Shown: positions 7,758-15,665 of the stretch, in pieces
How positions within the stretch are numbered: position 1 is the stretch's first letter
Layout of the letters: each line of letters starts with the position of its first letter
Source: Actinophytocola sp035634895
Lineage (GTDB): Bacteria; Actinomycetota; Actinomycetes; Mycobacteriales; Pseudonocardiaceae
Length of the DNA: 64,000 bases
Direction of reading: 5' to 3'
Assembly (NCBI RefSeq): GCF_035634895.1
Contig: NZ_DASQCC010000027.1
Span: 26,631 to 90,630, forward strand
Made by a program: the position numbers and the translations under genes
Notes under the pieces: model-generated
The model's database searches: none
Told to the model about the DNA's origin: nothing
The model's input: only the letters and a program-made list of their open reading frames with translations

Positions 7758-8413
7758 CTCGAGAGCTGGTTCCGGCTCGCCAGGTAGGTGAGGACGGCGC
7801 TCACCCGGCGGTTGCTCGACGCCTTCTCGACGATGCCCAGCTTGCGGAAGACGTTGCCCGTGTGGGTGCCGACGGTGGTGAGGGCCACCTGGAGGCGGTC
7901 GGCGATTCCCTGGTCGGACAGGCCCTCCGCCATCAGCGTGAGTACCTCGCGTTCCCGTTGCGTGAGGTGGGCCAGGGGTTCGTCCGCCGCGGCGGGCAGG
8001 AGCGCGGAGACGACCTCGGGGTCCACGGCGGTGCCGCCGCCGGCGATGCGGTGGAGCACGTCGTCCAGCATCGTGTCGTTGGCCAGGTTGTCCTTGAGCA
8101 GGTAGCCGACGCCGATCTCGCTCGTGTCCAACAACGCCGTGGCGTAGGTGTGGTCGATGTAGTGCGACAGCACGAGGACCGCGACGCGTGGGTGCCGGGC
8201 GCGGATGACGGCGCCGAGGCGCAGGCCCTCGTCGTTGAAGGTCGGCGGCAGCCGGATGTCCAGGACGGCCACGTCGGGGTTGTGCCTGGCGACCAGCGCG
8301 AGCACCTGCTCGGCCCGCACGGCCGCGGCGAGCACCTCGTGCCCGAGCCGCGTCAGCACCCGGATCAGGCCTTCCCGCGCGAGCAGGGAGTCCTCGGCGA
8401 TGATCACGCGCAT
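7754..8413 (-). CDS. NarL/LuxR-family response regulator
   Basis: 219-aa regulator. The receiver domain occupies about residues 1-120, with acidic residues AED at 6-8, phospho-acceptor Asp52 in VAVLDIRLP and a conserved Lys in YLLKDN. The LuxR-type HTH follows at about 150-200 (LTQREREVLTLMAEGLSDQG). Its ATG overlaps the 3' end of the kinase gene (ATGCGCGTGA), so the two are coupled and surely partners. The TAG stop lies within the CTAG terminus of a fold-back element. Targets are unknown. Confidence 0.92.
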   Translation of the reverse strand: MRVIIAEDSLLAREGLIRVLTRLGHEVLAAAVRAEQVLALVARHNPDVAVLDIRLPPTFNDEGLRLGAVIRARHPRVAVLVLSHYIDHTYATALLDTSEIGVGYLLKDNLANDTMLDDVLHRIAGGGTAVDPEVVSALLPAAADEPLAHLTQREREVLTLMAEGLSDQGIADRLQVALTTVGTHTGNVFRKLGIVEKASSNRRVSAVLTYLASRNQLSS

Positions 8414-10101
8414 GGCAGCTCCACGGTGAGTGTCGTGCCCGCACCCGCCGGGCTGTCCAGGGTGAGCCTGCCGTCCACGGCGGCGACGCGGTCGGCGAGA
8501 CCGGAGAGGCCGGAACCCGGTGTCGCGCCGCCGATCCCGTCATCGGTGACCCGCACGACCAGGCGGCCTCCGGTGACGTCGAGGTCGACGCGCAGCTCGT
8601 GGGCCTCGGCGTGGCGCATCGTGTTCGTGACGGCCTCGCTGACGACGAAGTAGACGGTGGCCTCGACGGCCCGTGGCAGGTCGGGCAGGTCGCCGATGTG
8701 GGCGTGCACCCGCAGCGGGACGCGGACCAGCAACTGCTCGACCGCCGCACGCACGCCCTGCATCGTCAGTACCGCTGGGTGGATGCCGCGTGCGAGCTCA
8801 CGCAGCTCCTGCGTCGCGGCGCGCAGCTCGGTCTGCATCTCGTCGACCAGTGCGACCGTCTCCTGGCCGGCGTCGGTCAGGGACCGGCGCAGCATGCTCA
8901 GGATCAGGCCGACCGACAGCAGCCGCTGCTGGGCGCCGTCGTGCAGGTCGCGTTCGAGCCTGCGTCGCGCGTCGTCCCCGGCGGTGACCAGCCGCGCCCG
9001 GGAGGCGCGCACCTGCGCCAACTGCTGGCGCACCGCCTCCTGCAGCCGGGCGTTCTCCAGCGCGAGGCCGACGGCCGCGCTCACCGCGGTCAGCAGGGCG
9101 GGCTCCTGGGACAGGGCGGGGTCGTGCACGATCACCGCGAGCGGCGTGTCCGGGTCGCCGACCACCGTACGGCCCGCCGGCTCACCCGGCGGCGGCTCGC
9201 CGGGCGACGGTACGACGATGCGCAGGCCCGGGTCGTCGAGCGCGGTGGCGACCGCGTCCCGCAGCTCGTCGGCCGGCAGGTACTGGATCCGCCGGACCAG
9301 GTCGGACGCCCGTGCCTCGTCGAGGCGGGCCCGCACCAGCCCCACGAAGAACGCGAACGGAACCGCGACCACCGCCGCGAACTGGGCCAGGACCAGGGTC
9401 TGGTTGACCTCGTCCGGCACGGTGACCGACAGCAGGCCGACCGCGGCGAACAGCACCGCGGTCGTCGCCATGGCGACCGCGGGGAACGCGAGGACCCGGC
9501 GTTGCCGCCTGGTCATCGCGACCGTTCTGCGCACGAGCACCAGAATGCCGACGAGCGTCAGCACGACCGAGCCGAACCCGGCCACCCGCGCGGTCGCCTC
9601 GGCGAGGTCCGGGACGTCGAACAGCGGCATCGGCGCGCACACGTCGCGACACCGGTCCGGCTGCCGCACCGGCCCGAAGACCGCCTGCAGCAGGAACGTC
9701 ACCGCGCCGAACACGTAGCCGCCCGCCATCATCGCGCGGCCGGGCCGGTCGGTCACCCGGCCCGACGGGTAGGCCAGGAACACATGCGCGCCAAGGGGAA
9801 GCTGGAACGCGGTGAGCGCGAAGGCGGCGGCCACCAGCAACCGCACCGGATACGCGTCCGTGTCCAGCGCGAACGCCGCGGGAGCGGTGCACGCGAGCAG
9901 CAGGCCGAGCGTCGTCATCAGCACACCCATGGGCGAGCCGAGCCGCGTGGCGAGGAGCCCGGCGCCGATCCAGGTCAGGATCTGGCAGATCTCCTTGAGG
10001 TCGAACAGGAAACCGTAGGTGCCGCAGCGGGCGGCGAGCCACGCGTCGAACGCGACGAGCACCAGTCCGGCCGCGGGAACCGCGCCGGCCGGTCTCAGCA
10101 C
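8404..10101 (-). CDS. Membrane sensor histidine kinase (HisKA_3/NarX-like)
   Basis: 565-aa kinase. The N-terminal half (about residues 1-260) has roughly eight hydrophobic segments without a recognisable extracellular domain, so sensing is probably intramembrane. A linker carries a GAF-like stretch, then the HisKA_3 dimerisation segment RRLERDLHDGAQQRLL with the phospho-His near residue 390, and a C-terminal HATPase_c (EAVTNTMRHAEA; VTDDGIGG; GLADRVAAVDG). GTG 10101 overlaps the stop of the REC-only gene as GTGCTGA, making a tight three-gene operon: REC-only, kinase, NarL regulator. Confidence 0.9.
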   Translation of the reverse strand: MLRPAGAVPAAGLVLVAFDAWLAARCGTYGFLFDLKEICQILTWIGAGLLATRLGSPMGVLMTTLGLLLACTAPAAFALDTDAYPVRLLVAAAFALTAFQLPLGAHVFLAYPSGRVTDRPGRAMMAGGYVFGAVTFLLQAVFGPVRQPDRCRDVCAPMPLFDVPDLAEATARVAGFGSVVLTLVGILVLVRRTVAMTRRQRRVLAFPAVAMATTAVLFAAVGLLSVTVPDEVNQTLVLAQFAAVVAVPFAFFVGLVRARLDEARASDLVRRIQYLPADELRDAVATALDDPGLRIVVPSPGEPPPGEPAGRTVVGDPDTPLAVIVHDPALSQEPALLTAVSAAVGLALENARLQEAVRQQLAQVRASRARLVTAGDDARRRLERDLHDGAQQRLLSVGLILSMLRRSLTDAGQETVALVDEMQTELRAATQELRELARGIHPAVLTMQGVRAAVEQLLVRVPLRVHAHIGDLPDLPRAVEATVYFVVSEAVTNTMRHAEAHELRVDLDVTGGRLVVRVTDDGIGGATPGSGLSGLADRVAAVDGRLTLDSPAGAGTTLTVELPCA

Positions 10102-10460
10102 GGTGACAGGCCGGCCAGCTCGGCGAGGCGCCTGCCGTCGAGCTCCTCCTTGGCGAGGAACCCCGCGACCGGGGCCGTGTCGAGCCGCGCGCCCAGCTCG
10201 GTGCGGGTACGGCTGGAGATCAGCACGACCGTCGGCGGCGCCGGCAACGCGGCGAGTTCTGTGGCGACCACGAACCCATCCATATCAGGTAGCAGGACGT
10301 CGAGGATCACCACCTCGGGTCGCAGCTCCGCCACCAGCGCAAGTGCCTCGCGGCCGCTCGCCGCCTCGCCGACGACGCGCAGGCCGCCGGTCTCCAGCAG
10401 CCGGCGCGCCACGCGCCGGAAACCGGCGTGGTCGTCGACGAGGAGGATGCCCGCGTGCAC
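10095..10460 (-). CDS. Stand-alone receiver (REC) domain protein
   Basis: 121 aa, only a receiver domain: DD at 9-10, phospho-acceptor Asp54 in VVILDVLLPDMDG, Ser82 in LISSRT, and Lys104 in FLAKEE. There is no output domain. The open frame extends about 96 codons further upstream, but the GTG at 10460, behind AGGATGG, starts exactly at the beginning of the fold. It overlaps the kinase gene downstream. It may act as a phosphate sink or as a second target of the kinase beside the NarL-type regulator; this is inference from gene order. Confidence 0.8.
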   Translation of the reverse strand: MHAGILLVDDHAGFRRVARRLLETGGLRVVGEAASGREALALVAELRPEVVILDVLLPDMDGFVVATELAALPAPPTVVLISSRTRTELGARLDTAPVAGFLAKEELDGRRLAELAGLSPC

Positions 10461-10568
10461 CGGCCCATCCTGCGGCCTGAACGGGTCCGGGAGATCGTCG
10501 CGGGCGAAATCTCGTGGTTTCCCAGGAGGCGCGCGAGGCGGGTGTACGGCCACAGTGGGCGGACATCT

Positions 10569-10647
10569 GGGGAGGTTTCCGTTGACGAGTCCGACAGTCC
10601 CGCCGCCGGGCGGGTTCTCGTGGTCGAGCCGACCGGCGCGGGACTGA
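10569..10647 (+). promoter_or_regulatory. Strong ribosome site and possible 21-codon leader frame before the caspase gene
   Basis: GGGGAGG at 10569-10575 lies six bases before TTG 10582, which opens a 21-codon frame ending in TGA at 10645-10647. The caspase GTG at 10650 follows after two bases. The caspase frame itself has no comparably placed ribosome site, so translation may be coupled to this leader. Alternatively the caspase begins at an upstream in-frame GTG (10542, with AGGAGG 12 bases before it, or 10620). Confidence 0.35.
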
Positions 10648-10649
10648 CC

Positions 10650-11681
10650 GTGCGGCTTCCCGACCCGACGGGCTCGCGCGCGGTGGTCGCCGGCGTGGCC
10701 GCGTTCCACGACGACGCGCTGCCGGATCTGCCGGCCGTACGCGACCACGTCACCGGCCTCGCCAGGATCCTGACCTCACCGGCCGGCACCGGCCTGCCCG
10801 CCGAGCACTGCGTCGTGGTCACCGGCGACGCCGAGCTCAGCCGGCTCGGTGAGCACGTCGTGACCGCGGCGGCGGAGGCCGAGGACCTGCTGCTGCTCTA
10901 CTACGCCGGCCACGGCCAGCTGGACGACCACGGCGAGCTCCATCTCGCGCTGCCGTCGACGGACCCGGACCGGCCGCCGTGTACCGGGCTCCCGTTCGCC
11001 ATGATCCGCGAGGCGTTCGCCGCGGCCAGGGCACGCACGCGGGTCGTCATCGTCGACTGCCGCTGTCCGGCCGGGCAGCTCGACGTGGCCGGCACGTACA
11101 CCCTGACCGCCACGGCACGCGACGAGCACCCGCCGGGCCACACCGCGTTCACCGGCGACCTCCTCACGCTGCTGACCGAAGGCGACCCGGAGGGCGCGGA
11201 GCTGCTCACGCTCGGACACGTCCATCAGTGCCTGCGCCGGGTGTTCCACCGCCGCGGCCTGCCGGCCCCGGACCGGTCCGGCACCCGCGGCGCCGACACA
11301 CTGGCGTTGACGGTCAACCACGCGCACCGGCTGATGCCCGAGGACGTGATCGCCCGGTACGCGGCACATGTGCGTGCCTGGACCAGGACACACGGACCGG
11401 ACCACCCGGAGGTGCTCGCCCTGCGCGACGAACACGCACACGCCGTCGGCGAGTCCGGCGCACCCGCCGAGGCCGCACGCCTGTACGCGGCACTGGCCGC
11501 GGACGCCGCCCGGATACGCGGCCAGGACCACCCGGAGACGACCCGCGCCCGGGACAACCACGCGGCCTGGGCCGGCCGCGCCCGCCCGTCCACCACCGTG
11601 GTGACCGACCGCATGACGGTCACCACGGTCGGCCCCTGCCGCGCGGGCATCACCCGCGCGACCCGAAAGGACCAGCCATGA
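10650..11681 (+). CDS. Caspase-like protease, EACC1-associated type, with C-terminal TPR-like repeats
   Basis: 343-aa predicted cysteine protease (peptidase C14 fold). From the start: VRLPDPTGSRAVVAGVAAF is the first strand of the caspase fold, LLLLYYAGHGQ gives the catalytic His (88), and VVIVDCRCPAG the Cys region (Cys137 or Cys139). Residues about 248-310 look like two kinesin-light-chain-type TPR units (GPDHPEVLALRDEHA and GQDHPETTRARDNHA). Such proteins are predicted effectors in bacterial conflict systems. Its TGA overlaps the ATG of the EACC1 gene (ATGA), confirming the association. Oddity: the usual D-x-C-x-S-G signature reads DCRCPAG, one residue longer, so the nucleophile is uncertain. 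The start is also uncertain (see the leader entry). No NTPase, sensor or substrate gene is adjacent. Confidence 0.78.
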   Translation: MRLPDPTGSRAVVAGVAAFHDDALPDLPAVRDHVTGLARILTSPAGTGLPAEHCVVVTGDAELSRLGEHVVTAAAEAEDLLLLYYAGHGQLDDHGELHLALPSTDPDRPPCTGLPFAMIREAFAAARARTRVVIVDCRCPAGQLDVAGTYTLTATARDEHPPGHTAFTGDLLTLLTEGDPEGAELLTLGHVHQCLRRVFHRRGLPAPDRSGTRGADTLALTVNHAHRLMPEDVIARYAAHVRAWTRTHGPDHPEVLALRDEHAHAVGESGAPAEAARLYAALAADAARIRGQDHPETTRARDNHAAWAGRARPSTTVVTDRMTVTTVGPCRAGITRATRKDQP

Positions 11682-12064
11682 CGCCGACCGTCGTCCGCCT
11701 GATCACCGGCGACCCCGATGATCTCGTGTCCCTGCGGGAATGGCTCACGGGCGAGGACGAGTTGCGCGGCAACGTGTTCGTCGAACGCGGCCGGTCACCC
11801 GACGCCCGGACGGGTGCGGCCGCCAGCGTCCTCGTGGTCACCCTCGGCGCCGGCGGCGTGGTCACCGCACTCATCCGGTCCCTGCCCACCTGGCTACGCC
11901 GGCACACCCACGTGACCATCGAGATCCGCGACTCGGCGGGCCGCACCGTCGAGGTCTCGGCACGGGACGACGCGAACGTGGCCGACACCGTCCGCTCGGC
12001 ACTGTCCATTGCCGAGCCGCCGAAGACCCCCGACGGTCACGGCGTCAGCCGGCGGTCCAGGTGA
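11678..12064 (+). CDS. Effector-associated constant component EACC1
   Basis: 128-aa small cytoplasmic protein. DLVSLREWLTGEDELRGNV near residue 15, then VLVVTLGAGGVVTALIRSL and LPTWLRRH, then VTIEIRDSAGRTVEV match the EACC1 pattern that accompanies diverse predicted effectors in multicellular actinobacteria. Biochemical role is not established; it is thought to be a common adaptor of conflict systems. Translationally coupled to the caspase gene. Its last 20 bases overlap the 3' end of the convergent lipoprotein gene. Confidence 0.8.
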   Translation: MTPTVVRLITGDPDDLVSLREWLTGEDELRGNVFVERGRSPDARTGAAASVLVVTLGAGGVVTALIRSLPTWLRRHTHVTIEIRDSAGRTVEVSARDDANVADTVRSALSIAEPPKTPDGHGVSRRSR

Positions 12065-12695
12065 TCTCGGTCCGGTCCGCGTCGCCGAAGTAGAAGCCGA
12101 GCACCACATCGCTTATGTCCTGGCCGGCAGGCGCGAGGTACACCTCGCAGTCGGTGTAGGACTCGCCGACGGCGAGGTTGTCCGGCACGTCACCCTGGCA
12201 CGGCGCGAAGTCGCCGATCAGGCTCAGGCGGTTCAGCTCGTCGCCCGAGGTGTTGTGCGCGGTGATGACGCCGAAGATCCCGCCGGGCTCCATCGGCAGC
12301 GGACCGACGTTCTCGAACCTCACCGTCACGTAGAACGGGTCGCTCACCTTGGACTGGGCGTCCAGGTTGAAGTCCGCGAGGTCGCCGATCGAGCCGGCCT
12401 TCACCGACACCGCCGTCACGGCGAGCTTCGTGCCCTCCTTGCTGAGGCTCTTCGTCTCGTACATCACCGTCGCGGTCTGTCCCACCGCGAGCTTCGTCCC
12501 GGTGGGCGTGAGGCCGCCGTCGCTCGCGGGTGTGGCCTGCGCCGGCGTGGCGCTGCTCGTCGTGGCGCTGCTCGTCGTGCCCGGCGACTTCGGCACCGAC
12601 GTGCCCGGCGCCGCCGCGCCCGCCGTCTCGCTCCCGCACCCGGCGAGGGCGAGCACTGCCGCACACGCGGCGATGATGGTCTTCCTGTGGCTCAT
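12045..12695 (-). CDS. Secreted lipoprotein, DUF4352-like beta-sandwich
   Basis: 216 aa. Signal peptide with lipobox LAGC at about residue 20, then a low-complexity Ser/Thr/Ala/Pro linker (residues 25-60), then a domain with KLAVGQTATVMYE and FYVTVRFENVGPLPME that resembles the immunoglobulin-like DUF4352/TelA-type folds of surface lipoproteins. Two Cys residues (CQGD, DCEV) could form a disulfide. Function unknown. It converges on EACC1 with a 20-base overlap of coding ends, so it is probably not part of the caspase system. Confidence 0.75.
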   Translation of the reverse strand: MSHRKTIIAACAAVLALAGCGSETAGAAAPGTSVPKSPGTTSSATTSSATPAQATPASDGGLTPTGTKLAVGQTATVMYETKSLSKEGTKLAVTAVSVKAGSIGDLADFNLDAQSKVSDPFYVTVRFENVGPLPMEPGGIFGVITAHNTSGDELNRLSLIGDFAPCQGDVPDNLAVGESYTDCEVYLAPAGQDISDVVLGFYFGDADRTEITWTAG

Positions 12696-12719
12696 TGCTG
12701 GTCTACCCCTGTCCGATGA

Positions 12720-13655
12720 TCACAGCGCGGCGTACCCCCGCGTCACCCCAGTAGGCGTTCCGTACCGTTCCACCGGACGGAACGGGCCGTTCCCTCGGGG
12801 CCGGTAGACGCAGAACATGCCGGTACGCACGGTGTCCCGCAGGTGCTCGCCGAGTGCCGGGTCGGCCTGTGCCACCTTGACCAGCACCCGGCGGATCGCC
12901 TTGCCCACCGAGATCCGCGCGCGTTCCGCCTCGTCGGGGAAGCGTCGGGTGCGGCCGGCGAGCCCGGTGGCCCCGGTCAGCTCCGTCAGCACCCGGTCCC
13001 GTTCCACGCGGCACCGCTCGGCGGCCTCCTCGCTCCGACAGCATTGGCACGAGCTCGCCGAGCCGGCCCTGGCACCAGCGGATCGCGAACAGCTGCCCGC
13101 CGTACCAGCCGGTCCATTCGACGTCGCCGGCCGCGGCGCCGCGCTCGGCGCACCGGCCCGCCATCTCCTCGGCCTCGGCGAAGTGGCCCGCGCGGATCGC
13201 GAGCATCACCTCGATCGCGCTGACCACGAAGGCGACCGCGAGGTTGTCCCGCTCGGCCAGCACGACCCGCCCAGCCCCAGCGTGGCGACGGCGATCCCGT
13301 TGATGTCGCCCGTCCGCTCGGCCTCGGCGTACGCGGCCTCGAACAACGCGCGGCTGCTGCTGAGGTCGCCGTCGCCGAACAGGGCCTCGGCGCCCCGCGC
13401 GAGCAACGACTCGGTCCCGCCTCCCGCGCCGTCGACCGGTGCCGCCCCGACAGGTCCGATCGCGACCGTGCCGGTGCCCGGCCGGTCGTCTCCCTCATCG
13501 TCTCCCTCTGCATCCACTCGCACCATCACTCGTTCGCCGGCTACGCCGACGTTCTCGGGGGAGAACCGGCGGGATGTTACGCCGTCGATCAACACACCGT
13601 CCTCTTCGAATTCGTCCGCCGGGCGGGCGCGCCGGATGACGTAACCTCGGGGCAT
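12720..13655 (-). pseudogene. Decayed large TPR/ATPase-type regulator (fragments in two frames)
   Basis: Three pieces of one protein type appear in succession. An upstream piece (about 13655-13265; SLLARGAEALFGDGDLSSS) ends at LGLGG; a piece in another frame (about 13263-13035) has the TPR-like VVSAIEVMLAIRAGHFAEAE; then, back in the first frame (about 13035-12720), comes LTGATGLAGRTRRFPDEAER and ALGEHLRDTVRTGMFCVYRP. The last is the typical C-terminal end of about 1000-residue actinobacterial AAA/TPR regulators. The ATPase part is missing, and the junctions look like internal deletions with frame change. No intact start or full-length frame exists, so I call it a remnant. Its 5' edge abuts the divergent serine hydrolase. 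Confidence 0.65.
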
Positions 13656-14886
13656 GGCGACCGAGGTGAAGGTGGACGTCGACCCGGCCAAGGTCGGGTT
13701 CGACGCGGAACGACTGGCCCGCATCGATCGCCGTTTCGCCCGGTACGTCGACGAGGGGCTGCTGCCCGGCTACCTCGCGGTGGTGAGCAGGCATGGCCGG
13801 ATCGCGCATGTCGCCTCGCACGGCGACCGTGACGTCGAGGCGGGCGCGCCGGTGGAGCCCGACACGATCTGGCGCGTCTTCTCGATGACGAAACCGATCA
13901 CGTCGGTCGTGGCGATGACGTTCGTCGAGGAAGGCCTGATCGACCTCACCGATCCGATCTCGCGGTGGCTGCCGGAGTTCGCGGCGCCGCGCGTCTACAC
14001 CAAGGGCTCCGCCCTGGCGCCGGTCACCGAGCCCGCGACCGAGCCGATCCGGCTGTGGCACCTGATGTCGCACACCTCGGGGCTCACCTACGGCTTCCAC
14101 CACACGCACCCGGTCGACGCGGCCTACCGCGCGGCGGGGTACGAGTGGGGCACCCCGAAGGGGCTGGACCTCGCCGCGTGCACCCGCGCGTGGGCGGAGC
14201 TGCCGCTGGTGTTCCAGCCCGGCAGCGAATGGAACTACTCGGTGGCCACCGACGTGCTCGGCCGGCTCGTGGAGGTGCTCGCGGGCAAGCCGCTGGACGA
14301 GGTGTTCGCGGAGCGGATCCTCGGCCCGCTGGGCATGGTCGACACCGGTTTCTGGACCACCGACACGGAACGGCTCGCCGCGCTGTACCTGCCGGCGCCG
14401 GGCACGAGACAGGTGGTGCGCAACGACGCGTTCGGCGCGGTGGGCACCGCGCGCCCGGACTGTCTCTCGGGCGGCGGCGGCCTGGTCTCCACCGCGGCCG
14501 ACTACCACCGCTTCACGCAGATGCTGCTGCGCGGCGGCGAGCTCGACGGCGTGCGGGTCCTCGGCCCACGCACCGTGGAGCTGATGACGAGCAACCACCT
14601 GCCCGGCCACGTCGACCTGGAGGCCTACGGCAGGCCACTGTTCGCCGAGATGCCGCTCGACGGTTACGGGTTCGGCCTGGGCTTCTCCGTCCTGGAGGAC
14701 CCGGTGAAGGCCAAGACGCTCGCCACCCCCGGCGAGTACGCGTGGGGCGGGGCGGCGTCCACCGCGTTCTGGGTGGACCCCGACGAGGACCTGACGGTGG
14801 CGTTCTACACCCAGCTGTTGCCGTCGAGCACCCACCCGATCCGCCAGCAGCTGCGTCAGCTGGTCTACCAGGCACTCGTCGACTGA
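13654..14886 (+). CDS. Class C beta-lactamase-like serine hydrolase / esterase
   Basis: 410-aa protein of the beta-lactamase (PF00144) superfamily, without a signal peptide. The nucleophile motif is Ser77-x-x-Lys80 (FSMTKP); a Tyr motif sits in GSEWNYSVATDV, with HTSGLTYGF before it. The C-terminal WGGAASTAFWVDP fits the HTG-like third motif, altered to GGA, as in family VIII carboxylesterases (EstB type) rather than true beta-lactamases. Esterase or peptidase activity is therefore more likely than antibiotic resistance. The ATG at 13654 is embedded in CATG, shared with the start of the opposite-strand remnant. Confidence 0.85.
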   Translation: MATEVKVDVDPAKVGFDAERLARIDRRFARYVDEGLLPGYLAVVSRHGRIAHVASHGDRDVEAGAPVEPDTIWRVFSMTKPITSVVAMTFVEEGLIDLTDPISRWLPEFAAPRVYTKGSALAPVTEPATEPIRLWHLMSHTSGLTYGFHHTHPVDAAYRAAGYEWGTPKGLDLAACTRAWAELPLVFQPGSEWNYSVATDVLGRLVEVLAGKPLDEVFAERILGPLGMVDTGFWTTDTERLAALYLPAPGTRQVVRNDAFGAVGTARPDCLSGGGGLVSTAADYHRFTQMLLRGGELDGVRVLGPRTVELMTSNHLPGHVDLEAYGRPLFAEMPLDGYGFGLGFSVLEDPVKAKTLATPGEYAWGGAASTAFWVDPDEDLTVAFYTQLLPSSTHPIRQQLRQLVYQALVD

Positions 14887-15665
14887 CCCACAGGCTCTCC
14901 AGCCGCCAATCCAAAAGGGACTGAGGCGTCAGACCCTGGAAATCTCCCGTTCTGCCGGACACGTCGTCCCGTGTGGACAATTGAGTCGAATTAGGTTTTC
15001 GAGATCGTCGAAGTGGGTGTGCCGGGGCTTGTGTAGGGGCGAATGGTGGGTTTGTTTCGACCATATTGGTGAGGGTGGTGCGGGCGGCCTTGAATTCTCG
15101 TCGCGCCCCATGGCGGCCGGCGCGGCGACGGCGTCAGACCCTCGGGGGCACAGGCGGTTCCGTAGTAGGCAAATGCCGGCGACGGGGGTACAGTCTGTGC
15201 CAGCGGAGCCCAGTCCTTGCTCTACGACGGTCGGCCGTCATCCACCACCGCAACTGTTTCTCGGCAGTGTGGTGGTTCATGTAATGCGGGGTCTGGGCCG
15301 GGTTCTGCTCTGTCCACGAAGGCATTTCTCTGTGGCGCTGTTTACACGTGCCGTCTTCTGGCCGCCGCGGAAATATCTCCTCGGTGCCCGGTCGTCATTT
15401 CGCTTTCCCTGCCACTCGCGGTTGCGGGTTCGGATCTCGCCGGGGCGGTTTCACCACGAATACGCCGCCAGGTATAAGGCCATTCATCCGACGGTGTTCT
15501 CCTGCCCGGCCGGCGCGTGGCTGCCTTCGGCAGTCGGCCGGCGTGGCCCGCGGCGAGGCGCCCACCCCCGCGAAATGCGGACTAGGCCGAATGGAGTAGT
15601 CTCCCGCGCTGTTGGTCGTGCGATGTCTCTCGGCCGTGACCCAGGCTTTGACGAAGGGAAACAGA
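14887..15665. other. 779-bp intergenic region upstream of surface cluster A
   Basis: Less GC-rich than its surroundings and without a credible gene; the frames crossing it are composition artefacts. It presumably carries the promoter of the DUF3494 gene. One small inverted repeat, CCACCAC at 15242 with GTGGTGG at 15269, was noticed. No RNA gene was recognised. Confidence 0.5.

Noticed and set aside
15000..15660. Possible small genes or RNA in the gap before cluster A
   Set aside because: Frames have poor codon bias and no ribosome sites; no tRNA-like or riboswitch-like fold could be recognised by eye.
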